Shown: positions 1 through 6,461, numbered from the stretch's first letter. The stretch is DNA of 7,638 nt from JBDKGH01 sp039798265 (GCA_039798265.1 JBDKGH010000121.1:1-7638); one strand, 5' to 3'. Numbers and translations: made by a program. The notes: generated by a model from the sequence alone, not told the origin.

Positions 1-178
1 ATTTTGAATTGTTTAATTTAAGGAAATAAACGTTCTATATTTATAATAGTGCAAATCAACACGACTTAGAGAACTAGCGTTCCCCTTCAAAACAGTCGTG
101 AATTTGCGTGACCCCATTACGACAGCAACGGCATAGGTAATTGACATACACGGCTTTGGGAGGTTGGGTTCATAATCC
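1..178. other. AT-rich non-coding left edge
   Basis: No gene can be supported here. The three plus-strand frames close quickly: frame 1 stops at 19-21, frame 2 at 5-7 and frame 3 at 27-29. At most a few terminal codons of an upstream gene could lie in bases 1-29, and nothing about them is recognisable. The one structural element is an inverted repeat, CACGACT at 60-66 and AGTCGTG at 94-100, a perfect 7-bp stem with a 27-nt loop. It is not followed by a T-tract, so it does not look like an intrinsic terminator. The GGGTTCATAATCC stretch near 165-178 only superficially resembles a tRNA T-arm. Confidence 0.5.
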
Positions 179-216
179 TCACTCTCCGCTAGAACAGAAA
201 GAGAATCAGAAACAGA

Positions 217-327
217 ATGAAAATGAATTCTGGGTTTTGGTTCTCTTTTTTTTTGTGGTCGATTTCGGTCTCGGCTCAGCCGAGATCACTCTCCGCTAGA
301 ACAGAAAGAGAATCAGAAACAGAATGA
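217..327 (+). CDS. Possible 36-residue ORF with signal-peptide-like N-terminus (doubtful)
   Basis: Reading from ATG at 217 gives a short N-region (MKMNSG), a hydrophobic segment FWFSFFLWSISVSA, then AQ followed by a charged tail (about SLSARTERESETE) and TGA at 325-327. This is the shape of a Bacteroidota export signal with cleavage near S-A-Q. The start lies inside the direct repeat. The stop overlaps the ATG of the second copy as ATGA (324-327), and that second frame (324-584) repeats the first 12 residues before running into hydrophobic low-complexity sequence. The tail is translated from the purine-rich repeat, which argues against a functional protein. It may be the duplicated 5' remnant of a secreted-protein gene, a tiny secreted peptide, or chance. 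I cannot name a family. Confidence 0.2.
   Translation: MKMNSGFWFSFFLWSISVSAQPRSLSARTERESETE
269..285. repeat. 17-bp perfect palindrome
   Basis: TCTCGGCTCAGCCGAGA has 8-bp self-complementary arms around a single central C, and its G+C content is much higher than the surrounding AT-rich DNA. It sits at the end of the 33-bp spacer and abuts the second copy of the 74-bp repeat (starts at 286). It could be a protein-binding operator or a recombination/duplication junction. As an RNA hairpin, the arms would have to give up pairs to open a loop. In the short frame starting at 217 it spans the codons around the predicted signal-peptidase site. Confidence 0.8.
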
Positions 328-490
328 AAATGAATTCTGGGTTTTGGTTCTCTTTTTTTATTCCACATCCTCTTCACTCACTGCTCGATCCACTATTCAT
401 TCTCTATCTCATTCCCTTTCTCCTTCTGCTCTCTATCTCATTCCCTTTCTCATTCCGTTCTCTATCTCATTCCGTTTCTCATTCTCTTTC
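304..490. repeat. Long imperfect inverted repeat linking purine and pyrimidine blocks
   Basis: The 24 bases at 304-327 match the reverse complement of 467-490 at 22 positions. The same left arm also occurs at 197-220 in the first repeat copy. Because the right arm lies in the third 29-bp unit, and units 1 and 2 offer poorer versions of the same target, several alternative foldings are possible. In RNA this would be a 24-bp stem with two mismatches closing a loop of about 140 nt. Homology between the two blocks by inversion is an equally good explanation. The pairing is what I see; any function is inference. Confidence 0.6.
401..487. repeat. Three tandem copies of a 29-bp pyrimidine-rich unit
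   Basis: Units at 401-429, 430-458 and 459-487 all begin TCTCTATCTCATTCC and continue with C/T-rich sequence. Adjacent units differ at about 3 of 29 positions, concentrated in the last third. Degenerate versions extend a little on both sides (ATTCAT before, and a CATTTTCTCTCTG stretch after). There are no spacers between units. The period is not a multiple of three, so any translation changes frame from unit to unit, which argues for a non-coding role. The bottom strand is almost pure purine. Confidence 0.85.
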
Positions 491-498
491 AGTATTCA

Positions 499-529
499 TT
501 TTCTCTCTGTTCATTTGGTGGTATATTTG
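499..529 (+). promoter_or_regulatory. Candidate Bacteroidota-type promoter for the 624 gene
   Basis: TATATTTG at 522-529 fits the Bacteroidota -7 consensus TAnnTTTG exactly. TTTT at 499-502 lies 19 nt upstream, one mismatch from the TTTG -33 element. Transcription would begin near 536, giving a leader of roughly 88 nt before the ATG at 624. This assignment rests on a short consensus in AT-rich DNA. Confidence 0.42.
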
Positions 530-550
530 TTCTAGGCCATTTTTTGGGGG

Positions 551-575
551 CACTTGTAAAACCGTTTATCAAGTG
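551..575 (+). promoter_or_regulatory. Hairpin in the leader of the 624 gene
   Basis: CACTTG (551-556) pairs with CAAGTG (570-575), and TAAA (557-560) pairs with TTTA (565-568) around an ACCG tetraloop. A single T (569) is bulged, giving a 10-bp stem. It lies between the promoter candidate and the start codon and is not followed by a T-tract, so it is more likely a leader structure, or an operator if read as DNA, than a terminator. A purely chance hairpin cannot be excluded. Confidence 0.45.
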
Positions 576-623
576 ATATTGTAATTCCCGCAGAAAATTT
601 TTATTTAAAAAAATAAGCGATCT

Positions 624-1766
624 ATGAAAATAGGTAGAAAAGCGTTGCTTCAATCCATATCAAGTATTTTGTTTTTTTGTTGTGCTGCATTGTTTACGAT
701 GGCGCAGCCAGGACTTCAACTTTATCAAACTTGGCAGAATGACCAATGGGTCAATTACGTGGAGTATAGGAACTATTTCGACGATAACTTTGAGGGATGC
801 CGAATAGATACAGCAGAATATAAACTATGGAATGATGAAATTTCACAGTTTGACCGTTTGAACTTATATGTTAACCATTTTGATCAGAATGGAAACATCA
901 TTCGCGAAGAAACACAGCAGACCTATAATGGAAATTACGTTGGATATCTGGATAATTATAAATTTTATGATGTGAATAATGTATTGGAGTATGATTCATC
1001 AAGAGTTTATTCTATTATCGATAATACTTGGTCTTTGAACGGTAAAACGGTATATACCTATGATTCGGAGCAAAATCTAATTGAAAAATTATATTTGACA
1101 TGGATGAATGGTTGGACACCCTCGTCACGTGAACAAAATTCTTATACCGGCTTGAACCAGTTGAGTGAGGCCATCTTCAGTTTTCATAACGGGATTGATT
1201 GGGTTGTCGCATCGAGACAGATCTTTGATTATAACGGAGAGTTGTTATTGTCTAATACCTATTCGCAGCTGCAAAATGGCGTTTGGCAGGAGCAATACGT
1301 CAATGTGTATACTTATAATGGAGAGAATCAAACTGATACTTGTCGATTCTATTTGATCAATCCCGATGGATCGGAGGATTTGTCTTTTCTTACCACATAC
1401 GTTTATGATGGAGAAAATGTGATCCAAGTTTTAGATCAATCGGTGATGAATGGAGTAGTTACTAATTCACAGTTGAATAATTTGAGTGATTACTGCTCCA
1501 TTCCTTCAAGTGTTGAAATCGTTGAAGATGACATACTTTCCGTTTATCCAAATCCTGCAAACGGTGAATTATTTATACATGTAGAGACTCAAACGGGGGC
1601 TCAACTTTTAATATTTAATATGAACGGTCAGTGTGTTAGACAAATGCGGTTGGGGAATTCTTCTATGCTGCAAATCGATATTTCCGATTTATCCGCCGGG
1701 CTATACACAGTGATCTTTACAGATAAAAACGCATCGACTCTATCCCGATCTTTTGTGGTTGAATGA
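624..1766 (+). CDS. Secreted repeat protein with T9SS type A sorting domain
   Basis: The 380-residue protein starts with a signal peptide (residues 1-28: MKIGRK, a hydrophobic stretch, then TMAQ). Residues about 35-280 are a string of loosely conserved repeats of roughly 35-40 residues. Each pairs an aromatic strand such as VYTYDSEQNLIEK or VYTYNGEN with a W-x-NG-x-W-like turn (TWMNGW at 159-164, QNGVW at 217-221), recalling YD/RHS-like or MORN-like beta repeats. Residues about 305-380 are a T9SS type A sorting domain: SVYPNPANGELFIHV, a NMNGQCV turn, IDISDLSAGLYTVIF, and a final SRSFVVE. The protein is predicted to cross the inner membrane by Sec and the outer membrane by T9SS, then be released or surface-anchored after tail removal. 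No catalytic motif is visible, so ligand and role are unknown. ATG at 624 is chosen because it gives a complete signal peptide. There is no Shine-Dalgarno, only an A-rich upstream stretch, as is normal in this phylum. Confidence 0.9.
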   Translation: MKIGRKALLQSISSILFFCCAALFTMAQPGLQLYQTWQNDQWVNYVEYRNYFDDNFEGCRIDTAEYKLWNDEISQFDRLNLYVNHFDQNGNIIREETQQTYNGNYVGYLDNYKFYDVNNVLEYDSSRVYSIIDNTWSLNGKTVYTYDSEQNLIEKLYLTWMNGWTPSSREQNSYTGLNQLSEAIFSFHNGIDWVVASRQIFDYNGELLLSNTYSQLQNGVWQEQYVNVYTYNGENQTDTCRFYLINPDGSEDLSFLTTYVYDGENVIQVLDQSVMNGVVTNSQLNNLSDYCSIPSSVEIVEDDILSVYPNPANGELFIHVETQTGAQLLIFNMNGQCVRQMRLGNSSMLQIDISDLSAGLYTVIFTDKNASTLSRSFVVE

Positions 1767-1927
1767 CGATAACGTAGTCACAACAATCATTCGGCGAGTA
1801 GTACTGCTTTTTGGGCTAGCTTATGCTATTTGAGGTCGGGTGTATTAATTGCTTTTTTTAGCACATATGTTCCTGCTAGGCATAAACTGAGAATCAGGGG
1901 GGCATTTTTTTGCTGTCGCTTTAGGAG

Positions 1928-1966
1928 ATGGCCTCTACTTTTCCTCATCAATACAGGCATTTTTTT
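1928..1966 (+). terminator. Weak intrinsic terminator candidate downstream of the 624 gene
   Basis: ATGGCCT (1928-1934) can pair with AGGCAT (1955-1960) with one bulged G. The final T of the stem begins a run of seven T (1960-1966). The loop is about 20 nt and the stem is short, so the fold is marginal. The 242-bp gap from 1767 to 2008 otherwise holds only three T-tracts of seven (1853-1859, 1905-1911, 1960-1966), the last two inside an exact 11-bp direct repeat GGCATTTTTTT at 1901-1911 and 1956-1966. No gene is convincing in this gap. Confidence 0.25.
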
Positions 1967-2008
1967 CGGATTAAGAAACCTTTTCGACTTTTTTGGTGTC
2001 TATAGTTT

Positions 2009-3208
2009 GTGAGCGCTATTCAACATATCCTTCTTGTTTCGTTCCTTTTGTTTTCTGTTTTGGGCAAAGGTCAGAACATTGTGCCCAATCCAAGCTTCGA
2101 ATCCATGAGTGCGGATTGCGAAGTGATGAATCCCGAATTCATGTGTTCGGTTGGTTGGTCGGATTACTTGAATCTCGATGCAGTAAATACGCCGGACATT
2201 GGATATGAAGGCGCGGTGTTTTTTCCGCCAAGTACCATTGATGCTTTTGACGGAAATCAGTATCTCAATTTGGAATGCAGCACAGGTAATCCTGAGTACG
2301 CGCAAATAGATTTAATAGAGCCTATGCAGGCGGGCGTGAGCTACTGTGTTTCATTTTACGCATCGCATTCGCAAGAATCGCCCGAAGTAGCTCCGAGCCT
2401 AGGTGTTTATTTTTCCGATACTCCGATATTGAATAGTCCGTTTGAATTGGGCTTGGAAGCGAACGTTCAAGGGCCTATTAATTTTGATCCAACGTCATGG
2501 ACACTTATCAGTGGAAATTACGTAGCCCAGGGTGGTGAGAATATTCTTGTCATAGGCGGATTTGAGAATACAGGCACTATGCCGTTTCCATATATGTACA
2601 TCGATATGATATCGGTGGTAGCTATGCCCGAGCTTAATCTTTCGGGCGGCGATTTGTGCGATGGTCCCGTTGTGCTTGATGCCTCGGCGCCCAGTGCTAG
2701 TTACCTATGGAGCACTGGAGAAACAAGTGCCTCGATAGAGGTGACTACCGAGTCGGAAATTACACTTACGCGGACAATTGGAACGTGCACGCAACAAGCT
2801 ACCGTTTCTATTTTGGCGTGTGACATTGTTATTGATGATCCAGATGATGATCCTATCGATAATCCGGATGATGAACCCGTTGATGATCCAACGGATGTTC
2901 CCGTGGACAACGATGAATCTGCCGCGGTAGATCTTCTCTTTTTCGCCCCAAATACGTTCACACCCGACGGCGATGGACTCAATGATGTTTTCGGCATCGT
3001 TGGCCCAACAACTGATTCGTTTGAATTACACATATTCGATCGCTGGGGCGAAGTTATTTTTTCATCCACCGATATCAACGAGCGTTGGACGGCAAATCAT
3101 CTTGGCGGCGACTATTTTGTGCAAGATGGAATTTACGTTTATCAGTTTACTGCGATAGAAGGGGTTTCTGTTGTAGAAGGCCGCGGGCATATTCTCTTGA
3201 TGCGATAA
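2009..3208 (+). CDS. Secreted multidomain protein with CHU_C gliding-motility-associated C-terminus
   Basis: The 399-residue product has a hydrophobic leader (residues about 5-22, ending LGKGQ) and then NIVPNPSFES. That opening is typical of Bacteroidota secreted proteins whose N-terminal 'VPN-SFE' module resembles a carbohydrate-binding beta-sandwich (about 23-205). An Ig/PKD-like module follows (about 208-271, with YLWSTGETSASIEV). Next comes an acidic linker (272-303) and a CHU_C domain (309-399: FAPNTFTPDGDGLNDVF, then HIFDRWGEVIF and DGIYVYQF). CHU_C tails are linked to T9SS export and surface attachment (family knowledge), so an extracellular structural or binding role is likely; no enzyme motif is seen. 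The start is GTG, forced by an in-frame TAG at 2003-2005 and no ATG before residue 33. The N-region has no Lys or Arg, which is unusual for a Sec signal. The gene converges with the one ending at 3314. Confidence 0.88.
   Translation: MSAIQHILLVSFLLFSVLGKGQNIVPNPSFESMSADCEVMNPEFMCSVGWSDYLNLDAVNTPDIGYEGAVFFPPSTIDAFDGNQYLNLECSTGNPEYAQIDLIEPMQAGVSYCVSFYASHSQESPEVAPSLGVYFSDTPILNSPFELGLEANVQGPINFDPTSWTLISGNYVAQGGENILVIGGFENTGTMPFPYMYIDMISVVAMPELNLSGGDLCDGPVVLDASAPSASYLWSTGETSASIEVTTESEITLTRTIGTCTQQATVSILACDIVIDDPDDDPIDNPDDEPVDDPTDVPVDNDESAAVDLLFFAPNTFTPDGDGLNDVFGIVGPTTDSFELHIFDRWGEVIFSSTDINERWTANHLGGDYFVQDGIYVYQFTAIEGVSVVEGRGHILLMR
2843..2914 (+). repeat. Three 24-bp units coding an acidic Asp/Pro linker
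   Basis: Within the 2009 gene, residues 279-286, 287-294 and 295-302 read DDDPIDNP, DDEPVDDP and TDVPVDND: three degenerate 8-residue units built on P-(I/V)-D. The DNA is correspondingly repetitive in GATGATCC-like steps. It forms a flexible, strongly acidic, potentially Ca-binding spacer between the Ig-like module and the CHU_C tail. The repeat is in frame, so length changes by slippage would alter only spacer length. Confidence 0.7.
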
Positions 3209-3299
3209 ATAGAAGGCTTTCGTGCCGCTTCGACATGAATCTAGATGAAAGGTTAACGAGAAAAGACAACCCTTGCATAAAGACTTTAAATCTTGGGCC

Positions 3300-3319
3300 G
3301 AATAACTGTTGTGTTATTC
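3300..3319. repeat. Inverted repeat at the end of the convergent gene
   Basis: GAATAAC (3300-3306) and GTTATTC (3313-3319) form a perfect 7-bp stem with a 6-nt loop. The right arm contains the minus-strand stop codon (TAA, 3314-3316). It lies in the 105-bp gap between two convergent genes (3209-3313), where a bidirectional terminator would be expected. Neither strand shows a clear T-run after the stem, so terminator function is doubtful. The rest of the gap shows nothing recognisable. Confidence 0.45.
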
Positions 3320-6300
3320 CTTGACAATGATTCTCCTAATAAAGTCTCCATCATTGGAAATAAATTCAACGTGAAAGATTCCACAGGCAAGGTTGGACAT
3401 GTCAAATTGGTTGAGTTTGTTATTAGGAACCAATATGGTTTGACCGCTCATTGTATTTATTTTGATGAGCTGATAATTGGCGTCATTCCAATACAAAAGA
3501 TCAGAGGTTGGGTTAGGGAAAACGCTAAATGAAGAGGCTGTTTTCTCCTGCACGCCAATGGGATTAGCAATTTGGTTGAACGCGGTATTGGTGATAATGG
3601 GTTCATTAAGATCAAAGATGATCATTGCCGTATTTTCAATTATAGAAGAAGGTGCGAGGTCAGGCACTTGATCGATCGTAAATCGGACAAAGCCCATAGA
3701 TGCAGCCGAGTCTTGATCGATTCCCGGTAAATTAATGTTTTCAAAGGTGAATAAAAGATGATGGTCTTCTATAAGTAAATCAAAATCATGTGACCAAGCG
3801 ATAGGCTGCACGGTGGTTGGATTTAAAACCTCAGGCAGTTGATCAGATATAAATACTGTTTGAGCTTCTGCATTTCCGATGTTTTGGAAATTGATGGTGT
3901 ATTCTAATCGTGTATTCGGGTTGATTGTATTAAACAGGCCTGTTCCAGTATGTGTGATTTTATTATTGGGGTCATAAGAACAGGTTACAATTTGGTTCAC
4001 TGAATCGCTATCAATGATCTCACTCAGGTTTCCAGCCGATAGGTAATAATAACTGTTTAATACGTTAGAAACTTCAGTCCCGAATGTGATAGCTGGTGGA
4101 TTTTGTATGTTCATTTGAACAGCAAAAGTCTCATGATAATCGAGGGTAGGAACTTCATAAACCAGAACATTGTTCGCTGTGGACACCGGCGATGGGCTGG
4201 AAGAAATGAAAGTGTAGGAAGGGTCTAGTTGCAGTTGAATTTGACCACCGGGGAAGTAATTGCCTGCATTAAAAACCACGGCTTCAGGATAAGAAGTTAC
4301 ATTGCAATTAGCAGTAACACCCTCCAATGAAACCTCAATATCGGTTACTAAATTGGCGGTTGGTGATACCCCTATGAAGTACTCTATAGCTATACCGCTC
4401 CAACCAGAGCCATCAACGATAATTAAAGACGGTGTGGTGAAACTCCATTGTGATTCATCAATATTGACCTCAAAGGAGATTGCTTCTGCCAAGGAGGAAA
4501 TGGCTTGTCCGTTAACGTTGGTATAAATAGTGCCAACGTTGGCTGCTGTTACTGGAAAGTAAGGAATGGTATTTTCATTTGGATCGAATACACCGTTTTG
4601 ATTGATATCATGAAATACGGTGAGCAGAACTGAGTTGTCCGGAATTGTAATCAATAAAGAGTCTGTCGTTTTACAGCCACTATAATAGGGAATGTCAGCG
4701 GTGACTGTAGCCCACGTATTTTGTGAAGGCATGCTCACGCTTGTGACAGCTGAGTCGGGCTGAGTAAAGTACTGCGCAGGTTCCCAGTTGATGCTGATGT
4801 TAGGCAGGGCATTTGACTTAAGGCTAATTTCAGTAGTGGCGTAATAATTATCCTCACAACTCGCGAAATTGTCCGAAGTGAAATGAAGTGTAAAACAATT
4901 GGTAGCAGTGCTAAAAAAATGTTCGACAAGGGAAAGTGGATCATGGTACAAAGGCTCTGAATTAGTATCAGTTCCCTCCCAGATGGTAAGTGTGTCAAGA
5001 TTTTCAGTTTCTCCAATTACTGAAAGGCCAAACAAATTGGTGCAATCAAAGTAATCGGATGCACAAAAGGTGTAATAGGTATCAGCATTATTTCCGTAAC
5101 AAATGGTAGTGTCAAAAATGGCTAACTGGCAGCTCGAATTTTGTAATAGGAGACTTGATTCAGCAATAGGGTTAGGATCAACAATAAATGAAATGTCGTT
5201 ACCAGCCATGATTGAGGGCTCAACATCAACGATCCTAAATTCTTTTGATTGGCTTTCTTGACATCCAGCACTATTGGTATAGGCATAATGGATAGTTCCC
5301 TGATTGTTGGTGTTTGCAATTGCTGTCGCTTCAATTACAGATTGATTGCTAAGTGAAAACTCGTTGGATGACCAAGAAAATGTGTTATAGCTTGAGGCCA
5401 TAGGATCATATGTCTCAGTGCTGCTATTGTTTTCAAAAGAAAGTCCCCATGAAAATACATTACCATTGTCCCAAGCAAATTGATCGTTTACGGCTAATGT
5501 CCATTGTCCATTGATTGGGCACCCCACCAGGTCGCATAAACTTTGACTTGGCAGGTATGCACCAGCAGGTATTATATTGTTGTTGTTGACATATGAATCA
5601 TAGGCCCACTGTGCCAAGGTAGAGTCTGCATTTTGGGTCCATTTATAGGTATATCCGTTACCTGGAAATGTGGTGTCATCATCAATGGGCTCTCCTAAGA
5701 AAGAGCCTCCAACGAAGATCTCATTAGAAAAAAGTGCTATCGTTGTGCCATTGGGACAAGTTAGTTCTATGGTTAAGTCTTCCAAGTAGGAGTGTTCAAT
5801 ATTCACAAAAACCGAGTTCAATATTGAGCAATCAGTAATTGTTGGAGAGTCGTATCCCGATACATTAATAGAATTTACATAGTCGAAATCAGAATCCAAG
5901 TATTGAGGTTGGTAATTGAAAACAGTAAATAGGTTTTCTACACTGCCATTAGAAAGGTTTGCAGATATAGGAGCCCCTGTGTAAGAGCAAGATCCGATGG
6001 TCTCATCTAATTCTAAAACGGGAGTTTCTATAAAAAGAATAGGAAGATCGAGTTGGAACGAAGCCAAACATCCTGTTGTTGAAAGAACATCAGCGTATAG
6101 ATTCCCGAGAAGTCCGATGTATGATGTGAGTTCTAAGGTATCATTTAGTTGATCATAAATCACGGCATCGTTAATTCTCCAACGAATGGATTGAATTTCT
6201 CCATTGTCAGGTAAAACAACGTTTTGGCAAATAAAAGTCATGGATTGACCAGTGCATTGCTGATAATAATTGTCGAAAGTAGAATAATATGAATCGGCGA

Positions 6301-6391
6301 TGATTTGTCCCGAAGCGCCATTGCAGGGTGTTTGAGAAAAGAGGTAAGATGAAAATGTTAAAGCGAAGGTGAAGAATAAAAAACGATACAT
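3314..6391 (-). CDS. Large secreted surface protein: P domain, CUB-like, DUF11/DUF7619-like, T9SS type A tail
   Basis: The 1025-residue product starts MYRFLFFTFALTFSSYLFSQ, a clear signal peptide (1-20). In order I see:
- A Cys-containing Ig-like segment (about 21-130).
- A proprotein-convertase P domain (about 175-320: IEHSYLEDLTIELTCPNGT, then NGQWTLAVNDQFAWDNG and FSWGLSF).
- An Ig-like stretch (about 335-390).
- A CUB-like domain (about 421-525: YYTFCASDYFDC, LDTLTIWEG, CFTLHFTSDNFASC).
- A Cna-B/SdrD-like module opening with the Ca-loop pattern DINQNGVFDPNE (595-606).
- A DUF11/DUF7619-like module (about 804-938: CSYDPNNK, LEYTINFQNIGNAEAQ, AMIIFDLNEPIITNTAF).
- A T9SS type A tail (about 953-1025: FSVFPNPTSDLLYW to FIRRIIVKE).
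P domains usually accompany proteases, but no protease domain is present here, so a binding or adhesive role is more likely. ATG at 6391 gives the intact signal peptide. A TATATTCG box (complement of 6415-6422, one mismatch from TAnnTTTG) may be its -7 element, with no convincing -33. Confidence 0.92.
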   Translation of the reverse strand: MYRFLFFTFALTFSSYLFSQTPCNGASGQIIADSYYSTFDNYYQQCTGQSMTFICQNVVLPDNGEIQSIRWRINDAVIYDQLNDTLELTSYIGLLGNLYADVLSTTGCLASFQLDLPILFIETPVLELDETIGSCSYTGAPISANLSNGSVENLFTVFNYQPQYLDSDFDYVNSINVSGYDSPTITDCSILNSVFVNIEHSYLEDLTIELTCPNGTTIALFSNEIFVGGSFLGEPIDDDTTFPGNGYTYKWTQNADSTLAQWAYDSYVNNNNIIPAGAYLPSQSLCDLVGCPINGQWTLAVNDQFAWDNGNVFSWGLSFENNSSTETYDPMASSYNTFSWSSNEFSLSNQSVIEATAIANTNNQGTIHYAYTNSAGCQESQSKEFRIVDVEPSIMAGNDISFIVDPNPIAESSLLLQNSSCQLAIFDTTICYGNNADTYYTFCASDYFDCTNLFGLSVIGETENLDTLTIWEGTDTNSEPLYHDPLSLVEHFFSTATNCFTLHFTSDNFASCEDNYYATTEISLKSNALPNISINWEPAQYFTQPDSAVTSVSMPSQNTWATVTADIPYYSGCKTTDSLLITIPDNSVLLTVFHDINQNGVFDPNENTIPYFPVTAANVGTIYTNVNGQAISSLAEAISFEVNIDESQWSFTTPSLIIVDGSGWSGIAIEYFIGVSPTANLVTDIEVSLEGVTANCNVTSYPEAVVFNAGNYFPGGQIQLQLDPSYTFISSSPSPVSTANNVLVYEVPTLDYHETFAVQMNIQNPPAITFGTEVSNVLNSYYYLSAGNLSEIIDSDSVNQIVTCSYDPNNKITHTGTGLFNTINPNTRLEYTINFQNIGNAEAQTVFISDQLPEVLNPTTVQPIAWSHDFDLLIEDHHLLFTFENINLPGIDQDSAASMGFVRFTIDQVPDLAPSSIIENTAMIIFDLNEPIITNTAFNQIANPIGVQEKTASSFSVFPNPTSDLLYWNDANYQLIKINTMSGQTILVPNNKLNQFDMSNLACGIFHVEFISNDGDFIRRIIVKE

Positions 6392-6461
6392 AGTTTTAAG
6401 GATTAAGGCTAATACGAATATAGTTTCTTTTATTGGTTCGGGATATATTTCAGTGCTCTTT

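Larger units (their letters stand above)
179..359 (+). repeat. 74-bp perfect direct repeat, 107-bp period
   Basis: Bases 179-252 and 286-359 are identical over 74 bp by eye. A 33-bp spacer at 253-285 separates them, so the arrangement reads as a 107-bp unit present once in full and once truncated. Each copy starts TCACTCTCCGCTAGAACAG, continues purine-rich, contains ATGAAAATGAATTC, and ends in a C/T-rich run of seven or more T. Within each copy AAAGAGAA can pair with TTCTCTTT just before the T-run (305-312 with 348-355 in copy 2), giving an AU-rich hairpin followed by T. Because 107 is not a multiple of three, the duplication shifts the reading frame. Perfect identity suggests a recent duplication or active homogenisation. 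Confidence 0.93.

Noticed and set aside
1..29. C-terminal end of an upstream plus-strand gene
   Set aside because: At most nine codons are visible before a stop in the best frame, which is too few to support a call.
165..178. tRNA T-arm-like GGGTTCATAATCC
   Set aside because: The loop is two bases too long and no acceptor, D or anticodon arms can be placed around it.
401..487. CRISPR array, because the repeat unit is 29 bp
   Set aside because: The units are directly abutting with no spacers, are not palindromic, and have no cas genes nearby.
324..584. 86-residue plus-strand frame starting in the second repeat copy
   Set aside because: After 12 residues shared with copy 1, it is a translation of the pyrimidine-rich 29-bp repeats, whose period shifts frame in every unit. 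The hydrophobic composition follows from C/T-rich DNA, not from a membrane protein.
2001..2009. TATAGTTTG as a -7 promoter box for the 2009 gene
   Set aside because: The spacing between TA and TTTG is off by one, and transcription would begin after the GTG start codon.
1830..2012. 60-residue plus-strand frame in the intergenic gap
   Set aside because: It is rich in Phe from T-tracts, has no recognisable motif, and overlaps the start of the 2009 gene.
2000..2305. Minus-strand 101-residue frame inside the 2009 gene
   Set aside because: It lies opposite a well-supported secreted protein and shows no domain; it is an antisense shadow.
2701..3078. Minus-strand 125-residue Ser/Gly-rich frame
   Set aside because: Its Ser/Gly/Thr repeats are the reverse complement of the Asp/Pro linker and CHU_C coding sequence.
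4735..5016. Minus-strand 93-residue frame overlapping the 1025-residue gene
   Set aside because: It is an out-of-frame reading of the CUB-like region without start context or motif.
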